Positions 49,292-58,812 are shown, counted from the stretch's first letter. The stretch: 64,000 nucleotides of DNA from Pseudomonas rhizophila (GCF_003033885.1 NZ_CP024081.1:3782554-3846553); one strand, 5' to 3'. Notes: generated by a model not told the origin, from the letters alone. Made by a program: numbers and translations.

Positions 49292-49626
49292 CCGCCATTA
49301 ATTAGTAGCGTTTCGCTGGCACTTAGTTGCTAGAAGTGCGACGTGATTGGCAAATAGGTGGTTAACCTCATTTAATATTTAAATAGAGTTTTGTCCTACA
49401 ATCTTTAATGTCGCCGGCGAAATACCTGTACTAACGGGGCGCCGTGTATCTTTTGCCGTTGTTGGAAGGGGTGAGTGTGAAAATGGGGCAAAAAAATTCG
49501 CTGGACGTTTGATTTCCAATTGTGTCAGTTTTCTTGCGTCCTCAATTGGGCGAGTGATAGGACGCTCTCGCCAGAGATTGTTCTATCTGACAAAAACTGT
49601 TCCATTGCAAACAAGGAAGTGTGTTT
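49292..49626 (+). promoter_or_regulatory. AT-rich regulatory leader of alkaline protease gene
   Basis: This 335-base gap holds no gene that I can support. It is markedly AT-rich for this genome (for example TTTAATATTTAAATAGAG near 49371-49388), suggesting a regulated promoter with a long untranslated leader for aprA. I could not pin a -10/-35 pair. Confidence 0.5.
49611..49620 (+). promoter_or_regulatory. RsmA/RsmE binding motif over the aprA ribosome-binding site
   Basis: ACAAGGAAGT matches every position of the (A/U)CANGGANG(U/A) motif bound by RsmA/CsrA-family repressors. It contains the Shine-Dalgarno AAGGAAG that serves the ATG at 49627. In fluorescent pseudomonads alkaline protease is known to be under Gac/Rsm control. 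Confidence 0.75.
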
Positions 49627-51084
49627 ATGTCGAAAGTCAAAACCAGCGCTATTGATTCTGCCGAACAAATGCTCTGGGCGCCGCAGTCACTGGCGGCGGC
49701 CAGCAGTGCATTCAATCAGATCAATAGTTTCAGCCACCAATACGATCGGGGTGGCAACCTGACCGTCAACGGCAAACCGTCGTACTCGGTGGACGAAGCT
49801 GCCACCCAGTTGCTGCGCGACGGTGCGGCTTACCAGGACCGGGACGCCAGCGGCAAGATTGAGTTGACCTACACGTTCCTGACCTCTGCCTCCTCGAGCA
49901 CCATGAACAAGCACGGCATCAGCGGTTTCAGCCAGTTCAGCGCGCAACAGAAAGGCCAAGCGGTCCTGGCCATGCAGTCCTGGGCGGACGTGGCCAATGT
50001 CACGTTCACTGAAAGGGCCAGCGGTGGCGACGGCCACATGACCTTCGGCAACTACAGCAGCGGCCAGGACGGCGCCGCGGCATTTGCCTATCTGCCGGGC
50101 ACGGGCGCCGGTTATGACGGAACCTCCTGGTACCTGATCAACAGCCGCTACACCCAGAACAAGAATCCGGAACTGAACAATTATGGCCGCCAGACCCTGA
50201 CCCATGAAATCGGTCACAGCCTGGGCCTGGCGCATCCTGGCGACTATAACGCCGGTGAAGGCAGCCCGACCTACGATGACGCCACCTACGGTCAGGACAC
50301 CCGTGGCTACAGCCTCATGAGTTACTGGAGTGAAACCAACACCAGCCAGGACTTCAGCAAGGGCGGCGTCGAAGCCTATGCCTCGGGTCCGCTGATGGAT
50401 GACATTGCGGCCATTCAGAAGCTCTACGGTGCCAACACCAGCACCCGGACCGGCGACTCGACCTACGGCTTCAACTCCAACACCGGTCGCGACTTCTACA
50501 GCGCATCCTCGTCTTCGGACAAAGTGGTGTTCTCGGTATGGGACGCCGGCGGCCGCGATACCCTGGATTTTTCAGGCTTCACGCAGAACCAGAAGATCAA
50601 CCTCAATGGCGCCTCGTTTTCCGACGTTGGCGGCATGGTGGGTAACGTTTCCATCGCTCAGGGGGTGACCATCGAGAATGCCATTGGCGGCTCGGGCAGT
50701 GACTTGCTCATCGGCAACTCCGTGGCCAACGAACTCAAGGGCGGCGCCGGCAACGACATCCTCTGGGGCGCGGGCGGTGCCGACAAACTGTGGGGCGGTT
50801 CGGGCTCGGACACCTTCGTGTTCGCCGCCAGTTCTGACTCACGGCCAGGTGCGGTCGATCAGATCCTCGATTTTGTCAGCGGCCTGGACAAGATCGACCT
50901 GACCGGCATCACCCAGGGCGCGGGCCTGCACTTCGTGAATGCGTTCACCGGTGCGGCGGGTGATGCGGTGCTGTCGACATCGGGTGGCAACAGCCTGCTG
51001 TCGGTGGACTTCTCCGGGCACGGCGTGGCTGACTTCCTGGTCAGTACCGTCGGCCAGGCGGCTGTCTCGGATATCGTGGCCTGA
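49627..51084 (+). CDS. aprA: Alkaline metalloprotease, serralysin (AprA/AprX)
   Basis: A 485-residue secreted zinc protease of family M10B. Zinc ligands are in [12 protein letters not shown] (from His193) and the Met-turn is [10 protein letters not shown] short propeptide precedes the catalytic domain; there is no signal peptide. The RTX block ([39 protein letters not shown]) binds calcium, and the C-terminus ([17 protein letters not shown]) is a typical AprDEF export signal. First gene of the protease-lipase locus, known in this group as a milk-spoilage and virulence factor. ATG 49627 has AAGGAAG seven bases upstream. Confidence 0.97.
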   Translation: MSKVKTSAIDSAEQMLWAPQSLAAASSAFNQINSFSHQYDRGGNLTVNGKPSYSVDEAATQLLRDGAAYQDRDASGKIELTYTFLTSASSSTMNKHGISGFSQFSAQQKGQAVLAMQSWADVANVTFTERASGGDGHMTFGNYSSGQDGAAAFAYLPGTGAGYDGTSWYLINSRYTQNKNPELNNYGRQTLTHEIGHSLGLAHPGDYNAGEGSPTYDDATYGQDTRGYSLMSYWSETNTSQDFSKGGVEAYASGPLMDDIAAIQKLYGANTSTRTGDSTYGFNSNTGRDFYSASSSSDKVVFSVWDAGGRDTLDFSGFTQNQKINLNGASFSDVGGMVGNVSIAQGVTIENAIGGSGSDLLIGNSVANELKGGAGNDILWGAGGADKLWGGSGSDTFVFAASSDSRPGAVDQILDFVSGLDKIDLTGITQGAGLHFVNAFTGAAGDAVLSTSGGNSLLSVDFSGHGVADFLVSTVGQAAVSDIVA

Positions 51085-51091
51085 TGTCCCC

Positions 51092-51126
51092 GATCCCGTG
51101 GGAGCGGCCAGCGCTCTTGCGGGATC
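51092..51126 (+). terminator. Intercistronic stem-loop between aprA and inh
   Basis: GATCCCG (51092-51098) pairs with CGGGATC (51120-51126), and the inside GAGCG/CGCTC extends the stem. It lies eight bases after the aprA stop with no U-tract. It may terminate partially or protect the aprA message, allowing more protease than inhibitor. Confidence 0.5.
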
Positions 51127-51142
51127 CTTCAGGATTGAACAG

Positions 51143-51565
51143 ATGTGCAGAAATCCCCAGCCCCAAGGCGTCCAGGCAAGTGCCTGGTTACTCGCTACGC
51201 TGATGATGTTTACCGGAGAAGCCGCCATGGCGCGCAGCCTGTTGTTAGCAGAACCTTCCCAGTTGGCCGGTCAGTGGCAGGCTGTTCTGTCGGGGCCGCA
51301 GGAGCCTGCGCAAACCCCGCCGTCCAGCATCTGCCTTGTCGAGCTCAGGGCAGATCAAACCTTGGTCGGGCAAACCGCCTGCCTGGGACAGTGGCTGGGC
51401 GATGAGCCGGTCCATTGGTTCACCGAACCAGACGGTCTGTCACTGATTGGCAAACAGAACAGCCGGATTCACTTGCAACTGCGTCAAGAACAACACTATC
51501 AAGTCACCTTGAAATCAGGTCAGGTAGTGACACTCGAACGGAGTCCGCCCCAAACCACTCCTTAA
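51143..51565 (+). CDS. inh: Alkaline protease inhibitor (Inh/AprI, family I38)
   Basis: A 140-residue periplasmic inhibitor. After a signal peptide (hydrophobic ASAWLLATLMMFTG, cleaved near AMA), the mature part begins with LAEPSQLAGQW, the typical inhibitor trunk, and has two cysteines (SICLVEL and QTACLGQW) that form the family's disulfide. The N-terminal strand inserts into the active site of the serralysin and protects the cell. The start at 51143 is favoured because a shorter one would lack the signal peptide. Confidence 0.9.
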   Translation: MCRNPQPQGVQASAWLLATLMMFTGEAAMARSLLLAEPSQLAGQWQAVLSGPQEPAQTPPSSICLVELRADQTLVGQTACLGQWLGDEPVHWFTEPDGLSLIGKQNSRIHLQLRQEQHYQVTLKSGQVVTLERSPPQTTP

Positions 51566-51597
51566 CACGTTGGTACAGTTTGCGAATGCCCCAGGCG

Positions 51598-51615
51598 CGC
51601 CTGTTTAAACAGGCG
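51598..51615. promoter_or_regulatory. 18-bp perfect palindrome between inh and aprD
   Basis: CGCCTGTTTAAACAGGCG is a perfect palindrome about 80 bases upstream of aprD. It could form a hairpin in RNA or act as an operator. No U-tract follows. Confidence 0.4.
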
Positions 51616-51698
51616 TGCAGCGCACCGCGGCCCGATGTAAATCATTTAAAGATTGGCAAGTTGAATAACCTGGCAAAGCCAACAGCAAGGATATCTTC

Positions 51699-53474
51699 AT
51701 GAACATGACAAGGCGCGCTGCGACGGTGCCGCTGTTTAGAGCGCTGGGCGACTATAAAAATATTCTGATCAGCGTCGGTTGTTTTACCGCACTGATTAAT
51801 GTCCTGATGTTGGCGCCTTCGATTTATATGCTCCAAGTGTATGACCGGGGCCTGTCATCACAAAACGAAACCACGCTGTGGATGTTGTCGTTGATGGTGG
51901 TGGGCTTCTTCATATTTATCGGGCTGCTGGAAATGGTGCGCAGCTTCATTGTCATCCGCATCGGCAGCCAACTGGAAAGGCGCTTGAACCTTCAGGTGTA
52001 CAAGGCCGCGTTCGAGCGCAACCTGCGCCAGGGCGAGGGCAACGCCGGGCAGTCGCTGGGTGACCTTACCCACATCCGCCAGTTCGTCACCGGACCTGCG
52101 CTGTTCGCATTCTTCGACGCCCCGTGGTTTCCCGTGTATTTGCTGGTGATCTACCTGTTCAACGTGTGGCTCGGCGTGTTCGCCAGCGTTGGCACCTTGC
52201 TGCTCATTGGCTTGGCCTGTCTGAACGAAGCCATGACCAAAAAGCCGTTGGGGCAGGCCAGTGTCTACTCGCAACAGTCCAGCCAACTGGCGACCAGCCA
52301 CTTGCACAACGCCGAGACCATCCAGGCCATGGGCATGCTCGGCGCGTTGCGCGGGCGCTGGTTTGCCGTGCATTCGCGCTTTCTCGGCCTGCAAAACCAG
52401 GCCAGTGATACCGGCGCGGTGCTCAGTTCCCTGAGCAAAACCCTGCGCCTGTGTCTGCAATCGCTGGTGCTGGGGTTGGGCGCGTTGCTGGTGATCAAGG
52501 GCGACATGACCGCCGGAATGATGATTGCCGGCTCGATCCTGATGGGTCGGGTGTTGAGCCCCATCGACCAGTTGATCGCCGTGTGGAAGCAGTGGAGCGG
52601 GGCCAAACTGGCTTATCGCCGTCTCGATGCGCTGTTGCAGGCTTACCCAGCCCAGGACGAAGCGATGACATTGCCGTCGCCCAAGGGCCAGGTGAGCTTC
52701 GAACAGGTCAGCGCCGGCCCGCCGGGGCAGCGCAACGCGACGCTGCATCAGCTCGGTTTCAGCCTGAGCGCCGGGGAAGTGCTCGGGGTGCTGGGGGCGT
52801 CGGGGTCCGGCAAATCCACCCTGGCCCGTGTGCTGGTGGGGGTGTGGCCTACACTCGGAGGCACAGTGCGGCTCGACGGGGCCGACATCCATCGCTGGAA
52901 TCGCGACCAGCTCGGTCCGCACATCGGTTATCTGCCCCAGGACATTGAGTTGTTCAGCGGCAGCATTGCCGAGAACATTGCCCGTTTCCGCCTGGCCGAT
53001 CCGCAAAAGGTCGTCGCCGCCGCGCAACAGGCCGGCGTGCATGAACTGATCCTGCGCATGCCGCAAGGCTACGACACCGTGCTGGGAGAGGATGGCAGCG
53101 GTTTGTCCGGCGGCCAGAAACAGCGCGTCGCCCTGGCCCGGGCCATGTACGACCAACCGAGCCTGGTGGTGCTCGATGAACCCAATTCCAATCTCGACAC
53201 GGTCGGTGAAGCGGCACTGGCCGGCGCCATCGCACAGATGAAAGCCCAGGGCACCACGGTCGTGCTGGTGACCCATCGCTCCTCGGCGCTGGCTCAGGCC
53301 GACAAGCTGCTGGTGCTCAATGAAGGCCACCTACAAGCGTTCGGTCCAAGTCAGGAGGTGCTGCGGGCATTGTCCGGCCAGCCGCCATCGCAACGCGACA
53401 AACCCCAGGCAGCCCCCAACGGACTGAGCATGAGTCGCCAGTATTCGGCTGCCAGCAAACCCAGCGGCGCATGA
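51699..53474 (+). CDS. aprD: Alkaline protease exporter ABC component
   Basis: A 591-residue PrtD/AprD-type ABC half-transporter: six membrane helices, Walker A GASGSGKST (about residue 365), signature LSGGQKQRVALARAM and Walker B LVVLDEPNSNLD. No C39 domain. It exports the serralysin and, by location, the lipase. Its stop overlaps the aprE start (ATGA). Clearly paralogous to the ABC protein at 19228. Confidence 0.95.
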   Translation: MNMTRRAATVPLFRALGDYKNILISVGCFTALINVLMLAPSIYMLQVYDRGLSSQNETTLWMLSLMVVGFFIFIGLLEMVRSFIVIRIGSQLERRLNLQVYKAAFERNLRQGEGNAGQSLGDLTHIRQFVTGPALFAFFDAPWFPVYLLVIYLFNVWLGVFASVGTLLLIGLACLNEAMTKKPLGQASVYSQQSSQLATSHLHNAETIQAMGMLGALRGRWFAVHSRFLGLQNQASDTGAVLSSLSKTLRLCLQSLVLGLGALLVIKGDMTAGMMIAGSILMGRVLSPIDQLIAVWKQWSGAKLAYRRLDALLQAYPAQDEAMTLPSPKGQVSFEQVSAGPPGQRNATLHQLGFSLSAGEVLGVLGASGSGKSTLARVLVGVWPTLGGTVRLDGADIHRWNRDQLGPHIGYLPQDIELFSGSIAENIARFRLADPQKVVAAAQQAGVHELILRMPQGYDTVLGEDGSGLSGGQKQRVALARAMYDQPSLVVLDEPNSNLDTVGEAALAGAIAQMKAQGTTVVLVTHRSSALAQADKLLVLNEGHLQAFGPSQEVLRALSGQPPSQRDKPQAAPNGLSMSRQYSAASKPSGA

Positions 53475-54805
53475 GCAAGGATCGCGACATGAATCTGCAA
53501 CACTCTCAAGACCTCGAACATCCCGAGCGCGATGCCCGTTTCTTCACCCGCCTGGGGTGGACACTGGCGCTCATTGGCGCTGGCAGTTTTTTCACCTGGG
53601 CCAGCCTGGCGCCGCTGGACCAAGGTATTGCGGTGCAAGGCACCGTGGTGGTGTCCGGCAAGCGCAAGGCCGTGCAATCGATGAGCAGCGGGGTGATCAG
53701 CCGGATCCTGGTGCGTGAAGGCGAGGCAGTGAAACAGGGCCAGCCGCTGTTCCGCCTGGACCAGACTCAGACAGCCGCCGATGTGCAAGCACTGCAGGCC
53801 CAGTACCGCATGGCCTGGGCTAGCCTGGCACGTTGGCAAAGCGAGCGGGACAACCTCCCACAGGTCAGCTTTCCGGCCGAACTGAGCCACGACCCCGACC
53901 CGCGCCTGGCGCTGGTGCTCGAAGGCCAGCGGCAGTTGTTCAGCAGCCGCCGCGAAGCGGTGGCCCGGGAGCGGGCCGCGTTGCGCGCCAATATCGAAGG
54001 TGCCACGGCGCAACTGGCGGGCATGCGCCGGGCTCGCAATGACCTCAATGCCCAGGCCCAGTCCCTGCGCCAGCAGCTCAGCAACCTGCAGCCGTTGGCA
54101 GACAACGGCTACATCCCGCGCAATCGTCTGCTCGATTATCAACGGCAACTGTCGCAAGTGCAGCAGGAACTGGCGCAGAACACTGGCGAAAGCGGCCGGG
54201 TGGAGCAGGGCATCGTCGAGTCCCGCCTCACGCTTGAGCAACACAACGAGGAATACCAGAAGGAGGTGCGCAGTCAGTTGGCCGAAGCGCAGCTCAAGAG
54301 CGAAACCCTGCAACAGCAACTCAAGTCTGCCGCGTTCGAGCTGCAACACAGCGAGATCCTCGCCACCGCCGACGGCATTGCCGTGAACCTGGGCGTACAC
54401 ACCGAAGGCGCCGTGGTCCGTCAAGGCGATACCTTGCTGGAAATCGTGCCCCAAGGCACGCGACTGGAAGTGGAAGGGCGCCTGCCGGTCAACCTGATCG
54501 ACAAGGTGGGCACCCATTTGCCAGTGGACATCCTCTTCACCGCCTTCAACCAGAACCGCACGCCGAGGGTGCCGGGGGAGGTCAGCCTGATTTCCGCCGA
54601 CCAGATGATCGATGACAAGACCGCCGAACCGTATTACGTCCTGCGCAGCAGCGTCAGCGAAGTGGCGATGGAAAAACTCAACGGACTGGTGATCAAGCCC
54701 GGAATGCCGGCGCAAATGTTCGTGCGCACCGGCGAGCGCTCGCTCATGAACTACCTGTTCAAACCGCTGCTCGACCGAGCCGGCTCCGCGTTGACCGAAG
54801 AATGA
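53471..54805 (+). CDS. aprE: Alkaline protease exporter adaptor (HlyD family)
   Basis: A 444-residue membrane fusion protein with one N-terminal helix (LGWTLALIGAGSFFTWASLAPL), lipoyl halves (VQSMSSGVISRILVREGEAVKQGQPLFRLD), a long Gln-rich coiled coil (about 90-290) and a C-terminal beta-barrel. It bridges AprD and AprF. Start and stop both overlap the neighbouring genes, so aprD, aprE and aprF are co-translated. Confidence 0.95.
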   Translation: MSKDRDMNLQHSQDLEHPERDARFFTRLGWTLALIGAGSFFTWASLAPLDQGIAVQGTVVVSGKRKAVQSMSSGVISRILVREGEAVKQGQPLFRLDQTQTAADVQALQAQYRMAWASLARWQSERDNLPQVSFPAELSHDPDPRLALVLEGQRQLFSSRREAVARERAALRANIEGATAQLAGMRRARNDLNAQAQSLRQQLSNLQPLADNGYIPRNRLLDYQRQLSQVQQELAQNTGESGRVEQGIVESRLTLEQHNEEYQKEVRSQLAEAQLKSETLQQQLKSAAFELQHSEILATADGIAVNLGVHTEGAVVRQGDTLLEIVPQGTRLEVEGRLPVNLIDKVGTHLPVDILFTAFNQNRTPRVPGEVSLISADQMIDDKTAEPYYVLRSSVSEVAMEKLNGLVIKPGMPAQMFVRTGERSLMNYLFKPLLDRAGSALTEE

Positions 54806-56169
54806 GGATGTTCGGGGGTATGAAGGGACGTTACTGGGTCGCCGCGCTGGCGGCGGTTATCTGCAACAGTGCCTGGGCCATGGGCCCATTCGAGTTCTAT
54901 GAACAAGCCCTGCGCAATGACCCGGCCTACCTGGGCGCGATCAAGGAGCGCGATGCCGGCCTGGAGAACCGTGCCATTGGCCGCGCCGGGCTGCTGCCGC
55001 ACCTGGGCTACAGCTACAACAAGGGCCGCAACCAGTCCAAGGTCACCTACCTCAACGACCGCGGCGCCAGCCAGCATGACGACCGCAACTACAGCAGCTA
55101 TGGCTCCAGCCTGACCCTGCAACAACCGCTGTTGGACTACGAGGCCTACGCCGCCTATCGCAAAGGCGTGGCCCAGGCGCTGTTTGCCGACGAAAACTTT
55201 CGTGGCAAGAGCCAGGAATTGCTGGTGCGGGTGTTGAGCGCCTACACCCAGGCGTTGTTCGCCCAGGATCAGATCGACATTGCCCAGGCCAGGAAAAAGG
55301 CTTTCGAACAGCAGTTTCATCAGAACGAGCATCTGTTTGCCCAAGGCGAAGGTACGCGCACCGACATCCTTGAAGCCGAGTCGCGCTATGAGTTGGCGAT
55401 TGCCGAAGAGATCGAGGCCCGCAACGAGCAGGACGCATCCTTGCGCGAACTTGGCTCGTTGATTGGCGTCCCGACCCTGAACATCGGCGACCTGGCGCCC
55501 CTGAGCGAAACGTTCCAGACCTTCACCCTGCAACCGGCCAGTTTCCAGACATGGCACGAATTGGCCGTGAGCAACAACCCGACCCTGGCATCCCAGCGCC
55601 AGGCCGTGGACGTGGCGCGCTACGAAGTCGAACGCAACCGTGCCGGACACCTGCCCAAGGTCAGCGCCTACGCGACGATGCGCCAGAACGAGTCGGAAAG
55701 CGGCAACACCTACAACCAGCGCTACGACACCAACACCATTGGACTTGAGATCAGCGTGCCGCTGTACGCCGGTGGCGGGGTCTCGGCGTCGACCCGTCAG
55801 GCCAGTCGCAACATGGAGCGGGCCGAATATGAACTGGACGCCAAAACCCGGGAAACCCTGATCGAGCTGCGCCGACAGTTCAGCGCCTGCCTGTCGGGGG
55901 TGAACAAATTGCGGGCATACCGCAAAGCACTCAGCGCCGCCGAGGCGTTGGTGGTATCGACCCGGCAAAGCATCCTCGGCGGCGAACGGGTCAACCTCGA
56001 TGCCCTGAACGCCGAAGAACAGCTCTACACCACCCGACGCGACCTGGCCCAGGCCCGTTATGACTACCTCATGGCCTGGACAAAGTTGCACTACTACGCC
56101 GGCACCTTGGGCGCGCAAGACCTGGCCCAGGTGGATGAGGCATTTGTGGCCCCGGCGCTGACGCAATGA
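54802..56169 (+). CDS. aprF: Alkaline protease exporter outer membrane channel (TolC family)
   Basis: A 455-residue TolC-like protein with a signal peptide (WVAALAAVICNSAWA) and two efflux-channel repeats (FYEQALRNDPAYLGAIKERDAG; NNPTLASQRQAVDVARYEVERNRAGHLP). The start ATG overlaps the aprE stop (ATGA); another ATG lies two codons downstream. Third component of the AprDEF machine. Confidence 0.94.
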   Translation: MRMFGGMKGRYWVAALAAVICNSAWAMGPFEFYEQALRNDPAYLGAIKERDAGLENRAIGRAGLLPHLGYSYNKGRNQSKVTYLNDRGASQHDDRNYSSYGSSLTLQQPLLDYEAYAAYRKGVAQALFADENFRGKSQELLVRVLSAYTQALFAQDQIDIAQARKKAFEQQFHQNEHLFAQGEGTRTDILEAESRYELAIAEEIEARNEQDASLRELGSLIGVPTLNIGDLAPLSETFQTFTLQPASFQTWHELAVSNNPTLASQRQAVDVARYEVERNRAGHLPKVSAYATMRQNESESGNTYNQRYDTNTIGLEISVPLYAGGGVSASTRQASRNMERAEYELDAKTRETLIELRRQFSACLSGVNKLRAYRKALSAAEALVVSTRQSILGGERVNLDALNAEEQLYTTRRDLAQARYDYLMAWTKLHYYAGTLGAQDLAQVDEAFVAPALTQ

Positions 56170-56236
56170 CGGGCAGTGCCCAAGAACTTCGCCTGTATCG
56201 ACAACCTTTCCAACAACAAAAAAAGAGGTCATCACG

Positions 56237-58087
56237 ATGGGTATCTACGACTATAAAAACCTCGGCACCACCGAGTCCAAGGCGCTGGTCAGCGATGCAA
56301 TGGCGATCATGCTGTATTCCTACCACAATCTGGACCACGGCTTTGCCGCCGGCTACCAGCAGAACGGCTTCGGCGCGGGACTGCCCGCCACGCTGGTGAC
56401 GGCGCTGCTGGGCAGCACCGATTCGCAAGGGGTGATCCCCGGCGTGCCGTGGAATCCCGACTCGGAGCAGCTCGCCCTGGAGGCGGTGCAGAAGGCCGGC
56501 TGGACCCCGATCAGTGCATCGCAACTGGGCTACACCGGCAAGGTGGATGAGCGTGGAACGTTTTTTGGTGAGAAGGCCGGCTACACCACCGCGCAGGTGG
56601 AAATTCTCGGCAAGTACGACGCCGATGGGCAGCTGACGCAAATCGGGGTGTCGTTTCGTGGCACCAGCGGCCCACGGGAGACGCTGATCAGCGACTCCAT
56701 TGGTGACGTCATCAGCGATCTGATGGCGGCTTTCGGCCCCCAGGACTACGCGAAAAACTACGTCGGCCAGGCTTTTGGCAACTTGCTCGGGGACGTCGCG
56801 GCGTTCGCCCAGGCCCACGGCCTGACGGGCCAGGACGTGCTGGTCAGTGGCCACAGCCTCGGTGGGCTGGCGGTCAACAGCCTGGCGGACTTGAGCACCA
56901 GCCAATGGTCGGGGTTCTACAGCAGCGCCAATTACATCGCCTATGCCTCGCCAACCCAAAGCAGCACCGACAAAGTGCTGAACATCGGTTATGAAAACGA
57001 CCCGGTGTTCCGGGCGCTGGACGGCTCCACGTTCACCCCTGCGTCGGTGGGCGTGCATGATGCTCCGCAGGAGTCAGCCACCAACAACATCGTCAGCTTC
57101 AACGACCACTATGCCTCGGCGGCCTGGAACGTGTTGCCGTTTTCCATCCTCAACATTCCCACCTGGATATCCCACCTGCCCACCGGTTACGGCGATGGCA
57201 TGGGCCGGATCCTCGATTCGGCGTTCTACGACCTCACCGAGAAAGACTCCACCATCATCGTCGCCAACCTGTCGGATCCCGCACGCAGCAATACGTGGGT
57301 CCAGGACCTCAATCGCAACGCTGAAACCCACACCGGCAGCACGTTCATCATCGGCAGCGAGCGTGATGACCTGATCCAGGGCGGGCAGGGCAATGACTAT
57401 CTGGAGGGGCGCGCCGGCAACGACACCTTTCGCGACGAGGGTGGGTACAACGTGATATTGGGCGGGCAGGGCAGCAACACCCTGCAGCTGCAGTCCTCGG
57501 TGAAAGATGCAAGCTTCGTCCAGGACGGCGCCGGGACCTTGTACGTGCGCGATGCCCAGGGTGCAATCAGCATGACCCGAGACATCGACACGCTCGTCAG
57601 CAAAGAGCCCGGTTTGTTCTGGGGCCTGCTCAAAGACGAGGTGAGCCACAGTGTCACGGCCAACGGCTTGGTGGCGGGGGACAAGCTGACGGCGTATGCA
57701 TCGTCGACCGCAGGCACCTCGGCAGACGACACCTTGACCGCGCGATCATCGGGGGACTGGCTGTTCGGCCATGACGGCAACGACGTGCTGTTGGGCGGTG
57801 CGGGTAACGACACCTTTGTCGGCGGTTCGGGCAATGACTGGCTGCAATCGGGCGGCGGCTCTGACACGTTCGTTTTCAATGGCGCGTTCGGCCATGACCA
57901 GATCAGCGGTTATGATGCCGGCGACACACTGGTGTTCCTTGGCGTGCAGGGCGCCGGGGAAGGTTTCGACTACCGCCAGCACCTGTCTCAGGTCGGCAGT
58001 GACACGCTGCTTGAGGTCGGTGACAGTTCCGTGACCCTGGTGGGGGTCAATCCGGGCCAGGTAGGAGGCGAATTTGTGTTCGCCTGA
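56237..58087 (+). CDS. lipA: Family I.3 lipase with RTX domain (LipA/TliA)
   Basis: A 616-residue lipase, matching the roughly 617-residue family I.3 lipases of P. fluorescens. The nucleophile elbow is GHSLGG with Ser207; Asp255 (GYEND) and His313 (WISHLP) complete the triad. RTX repeats (GGQGNDYLEGRAGNDTF; GGAGNDTFVGGSGNDWL) bind calcium, and the C-terminus is an uncleaved type I signal ending EFVFA. No N-terminal signal peptide. It is 67 bases after aprF and is the expected second cargo of AprDEF. Ribosome-binding site AAGAGG. Confidence 0.96.
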   Translation: MGIYDYKNLGTTESKALVSDAMAIMLYSYHNLDHGFAAGYQQNGFGAGLPATLVTALLGSTDSQGVIPGVPWNPDSEQLALEAVQKAGWTPISASQLGYTGKVDERGTFFGEKAGYTTAQVEILGKYDADGQLTQIGVSFRGTSGPRETLISDSIGDVISDLMAAFGPQDYAKNYVGQAFGNLLGDVAAFAQAHGLTGQDVLVSGHSLGGLAVNSLADLSTSQWSGFYSSANYIAYASPTQSSTDKVLNIGYENDPVFRALDGSTFTPASVGVHDAPQESATNNIVSFNDHYASAAWNVLPFSILNIPTWISHLPTGYGDGMGRILDSAFYDLTEKDSTIIVANLSDPARSNTWVQDLNRNAETHTGSTFIIGSERDDLIQGGQGNDYLEGRAGNDTFRDEGGYNVILGGQGSNTLQLQSSVKDASFVQDGAGTLYVRDAQGAISMTRDIDTLVSKEPGLFWGLLKDEVSHSVTANGLVAGDKLTAYASSTAGTSADDTLTARSSGDWLFGHDGNDVLLGGAGNDTFVGGSGNDWLQSGGGSDTFVFNGAFGHDQISGYDAGDTLVFLGVQGAGEGFDYRQHLSQVGSDTLLEVGDSSVTLVGVNPGQVGGEFVFA

Positions 58088-58110
58088 TCCAAGGTTGTTT
58101 TGAGTACGTG

Positions 58111-58142
58111 GTGCCGAGGGGATGCGTGTGTCCCCTCGGCAC
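58111..58142 (+). terminator. Strong stem-loop after lipA
   Basis: GTGCCGAGGGGA (58111-58122) and TCCCCTCGGCAC (58131-58142) form a perfect 12-bp stem with an 8-base loop, 23 bases after the lipA stop. There is no U-tract, and the ribosome-binding site of the next gene begins two bases later, so it may act as an attenuator or RNA stabiliser. Confidence 0.6.
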
Positions 58143-58158
58143 AAGAGGGAGTGAAGCA

Positions 58159-58545
58159 GTGAGCAGTAAACAAGCCTCAATCATCGGCCTGATGTGGGGA
58201 CTGGCCTCGGCTGGCGCCTTGGCCGAATTGCCGGATCAATCGATTCTGACCCGCTACGGCGTCACCTCGGAGCAATTGCCCGCCGCCCAGGCAGGCGCCC
58301 CTGTCGAGGCGACGTCGCCCCGACCGCGCTTCGACGTGCAGGCAGAAAAGCCCTGGGTATCGGTGAGTCTCGGGGAAGTGAACAAACCGGCCACGACCGG
58401 AAACATCAGCATCGATCACGCTATTGAACAGGAATACAACCGCTGCCTGCGATTGAGGGATCAGATGATGCGGCGAAAAGGTGGGCTGATCAGTTGCCAA
58501 GAGGGTAGTCCGACACCCGGGATGGACATCGGATTGAGCCGATGA
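58159..58545 (+). CDS. Small secreted protein of unknown function downstream of lipA
   Basis: A 128-residue protein starting at GTG with a good GAGGGAG site seven bases upstream. It has a signal peptide (ASIIGLMWGLASAGALA, cleaved before ELPDQ) and a mature part with SILTRYGVTSEQLPAAQ, VSLGEVNKPATTGNISI and two cysteines near the C-terminus (YNRCLRLRDQM, LISCQEG). I do not recognise the family. Its place at the end of the lipase locus suggests a role in the cell envelope linked to secretion, but that is inference. Confidence 0.7.
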   Translation: MSSKQASIIGLMWGLASAGALAELPDQSILTRYGVTSEQLPAAQAGAPVEATSPRPRFDVQAEKPWVSVSLGEVNKPATTGNISIDHAIEQEYNRCLRLRDQMMRRKGGLISCQEGSPTPGMDIGLSR

Positions 58546-58587
58546 CATGAGATCAGGCCCTCTCCGAGGGAGAGGGCCTCAATAAAC

Positions 58588-58812
58588 TCAGTCTTCCTTG
58601 CGTACTGTCGCCACTTCATCGGCGCGAACCCGCACTTTCTTGCCGGAAATGTCTTCGAATTCATAGAAGCCGTCGGCGGTACGGGTGTTAGGGGCATCCT
58701 TGGTCAAATACTGGGTACCGTTCTGCAAGGTCACCACCGTGGGTGACGAGCAGCCGGCCAGAGCCAGGAACGCAGCGGCGACCAGGGGCAGACCCAGAAT
58801 CCTGATGTTCAT
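58588..58812 (-). CDS. YgdI/YgdR-type small lipoprotein
   Basis: A 74-residue lipoprotein with the lipobox ALAGC followed by SSPTVVTLQNGTQYLTKDAP and the YgdI/YgdR (DUF903) signature ending in FYEFEDISGKKVRVRADEV. Function in this family is unknown. It is convergent with the small secreted protein; a GC-rich hairpin around 58555-58579 separates them. Confidence 0.88.
   Translation of the reverse strand: MNIRILGLPLVAAAFLALAGCSSPTVVTLQNGTQYLTKDAPNTRTADGFYEFEDISGKKVRVRADEVATVRKED

Noticed and set aside
51858..56235. Long minus-strand frames (490, 454 and 494 codons)
   Set aside because: Antisense to aprD, aprE and aprF; no recognisable domains.
58555..58579. Hairpin AGGCCCTCTC / GAGAGGGCCT as a terminator
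   Set aside because: The stem is good but no U-tract follows on either strand, so I did not list it as a separate terminator.
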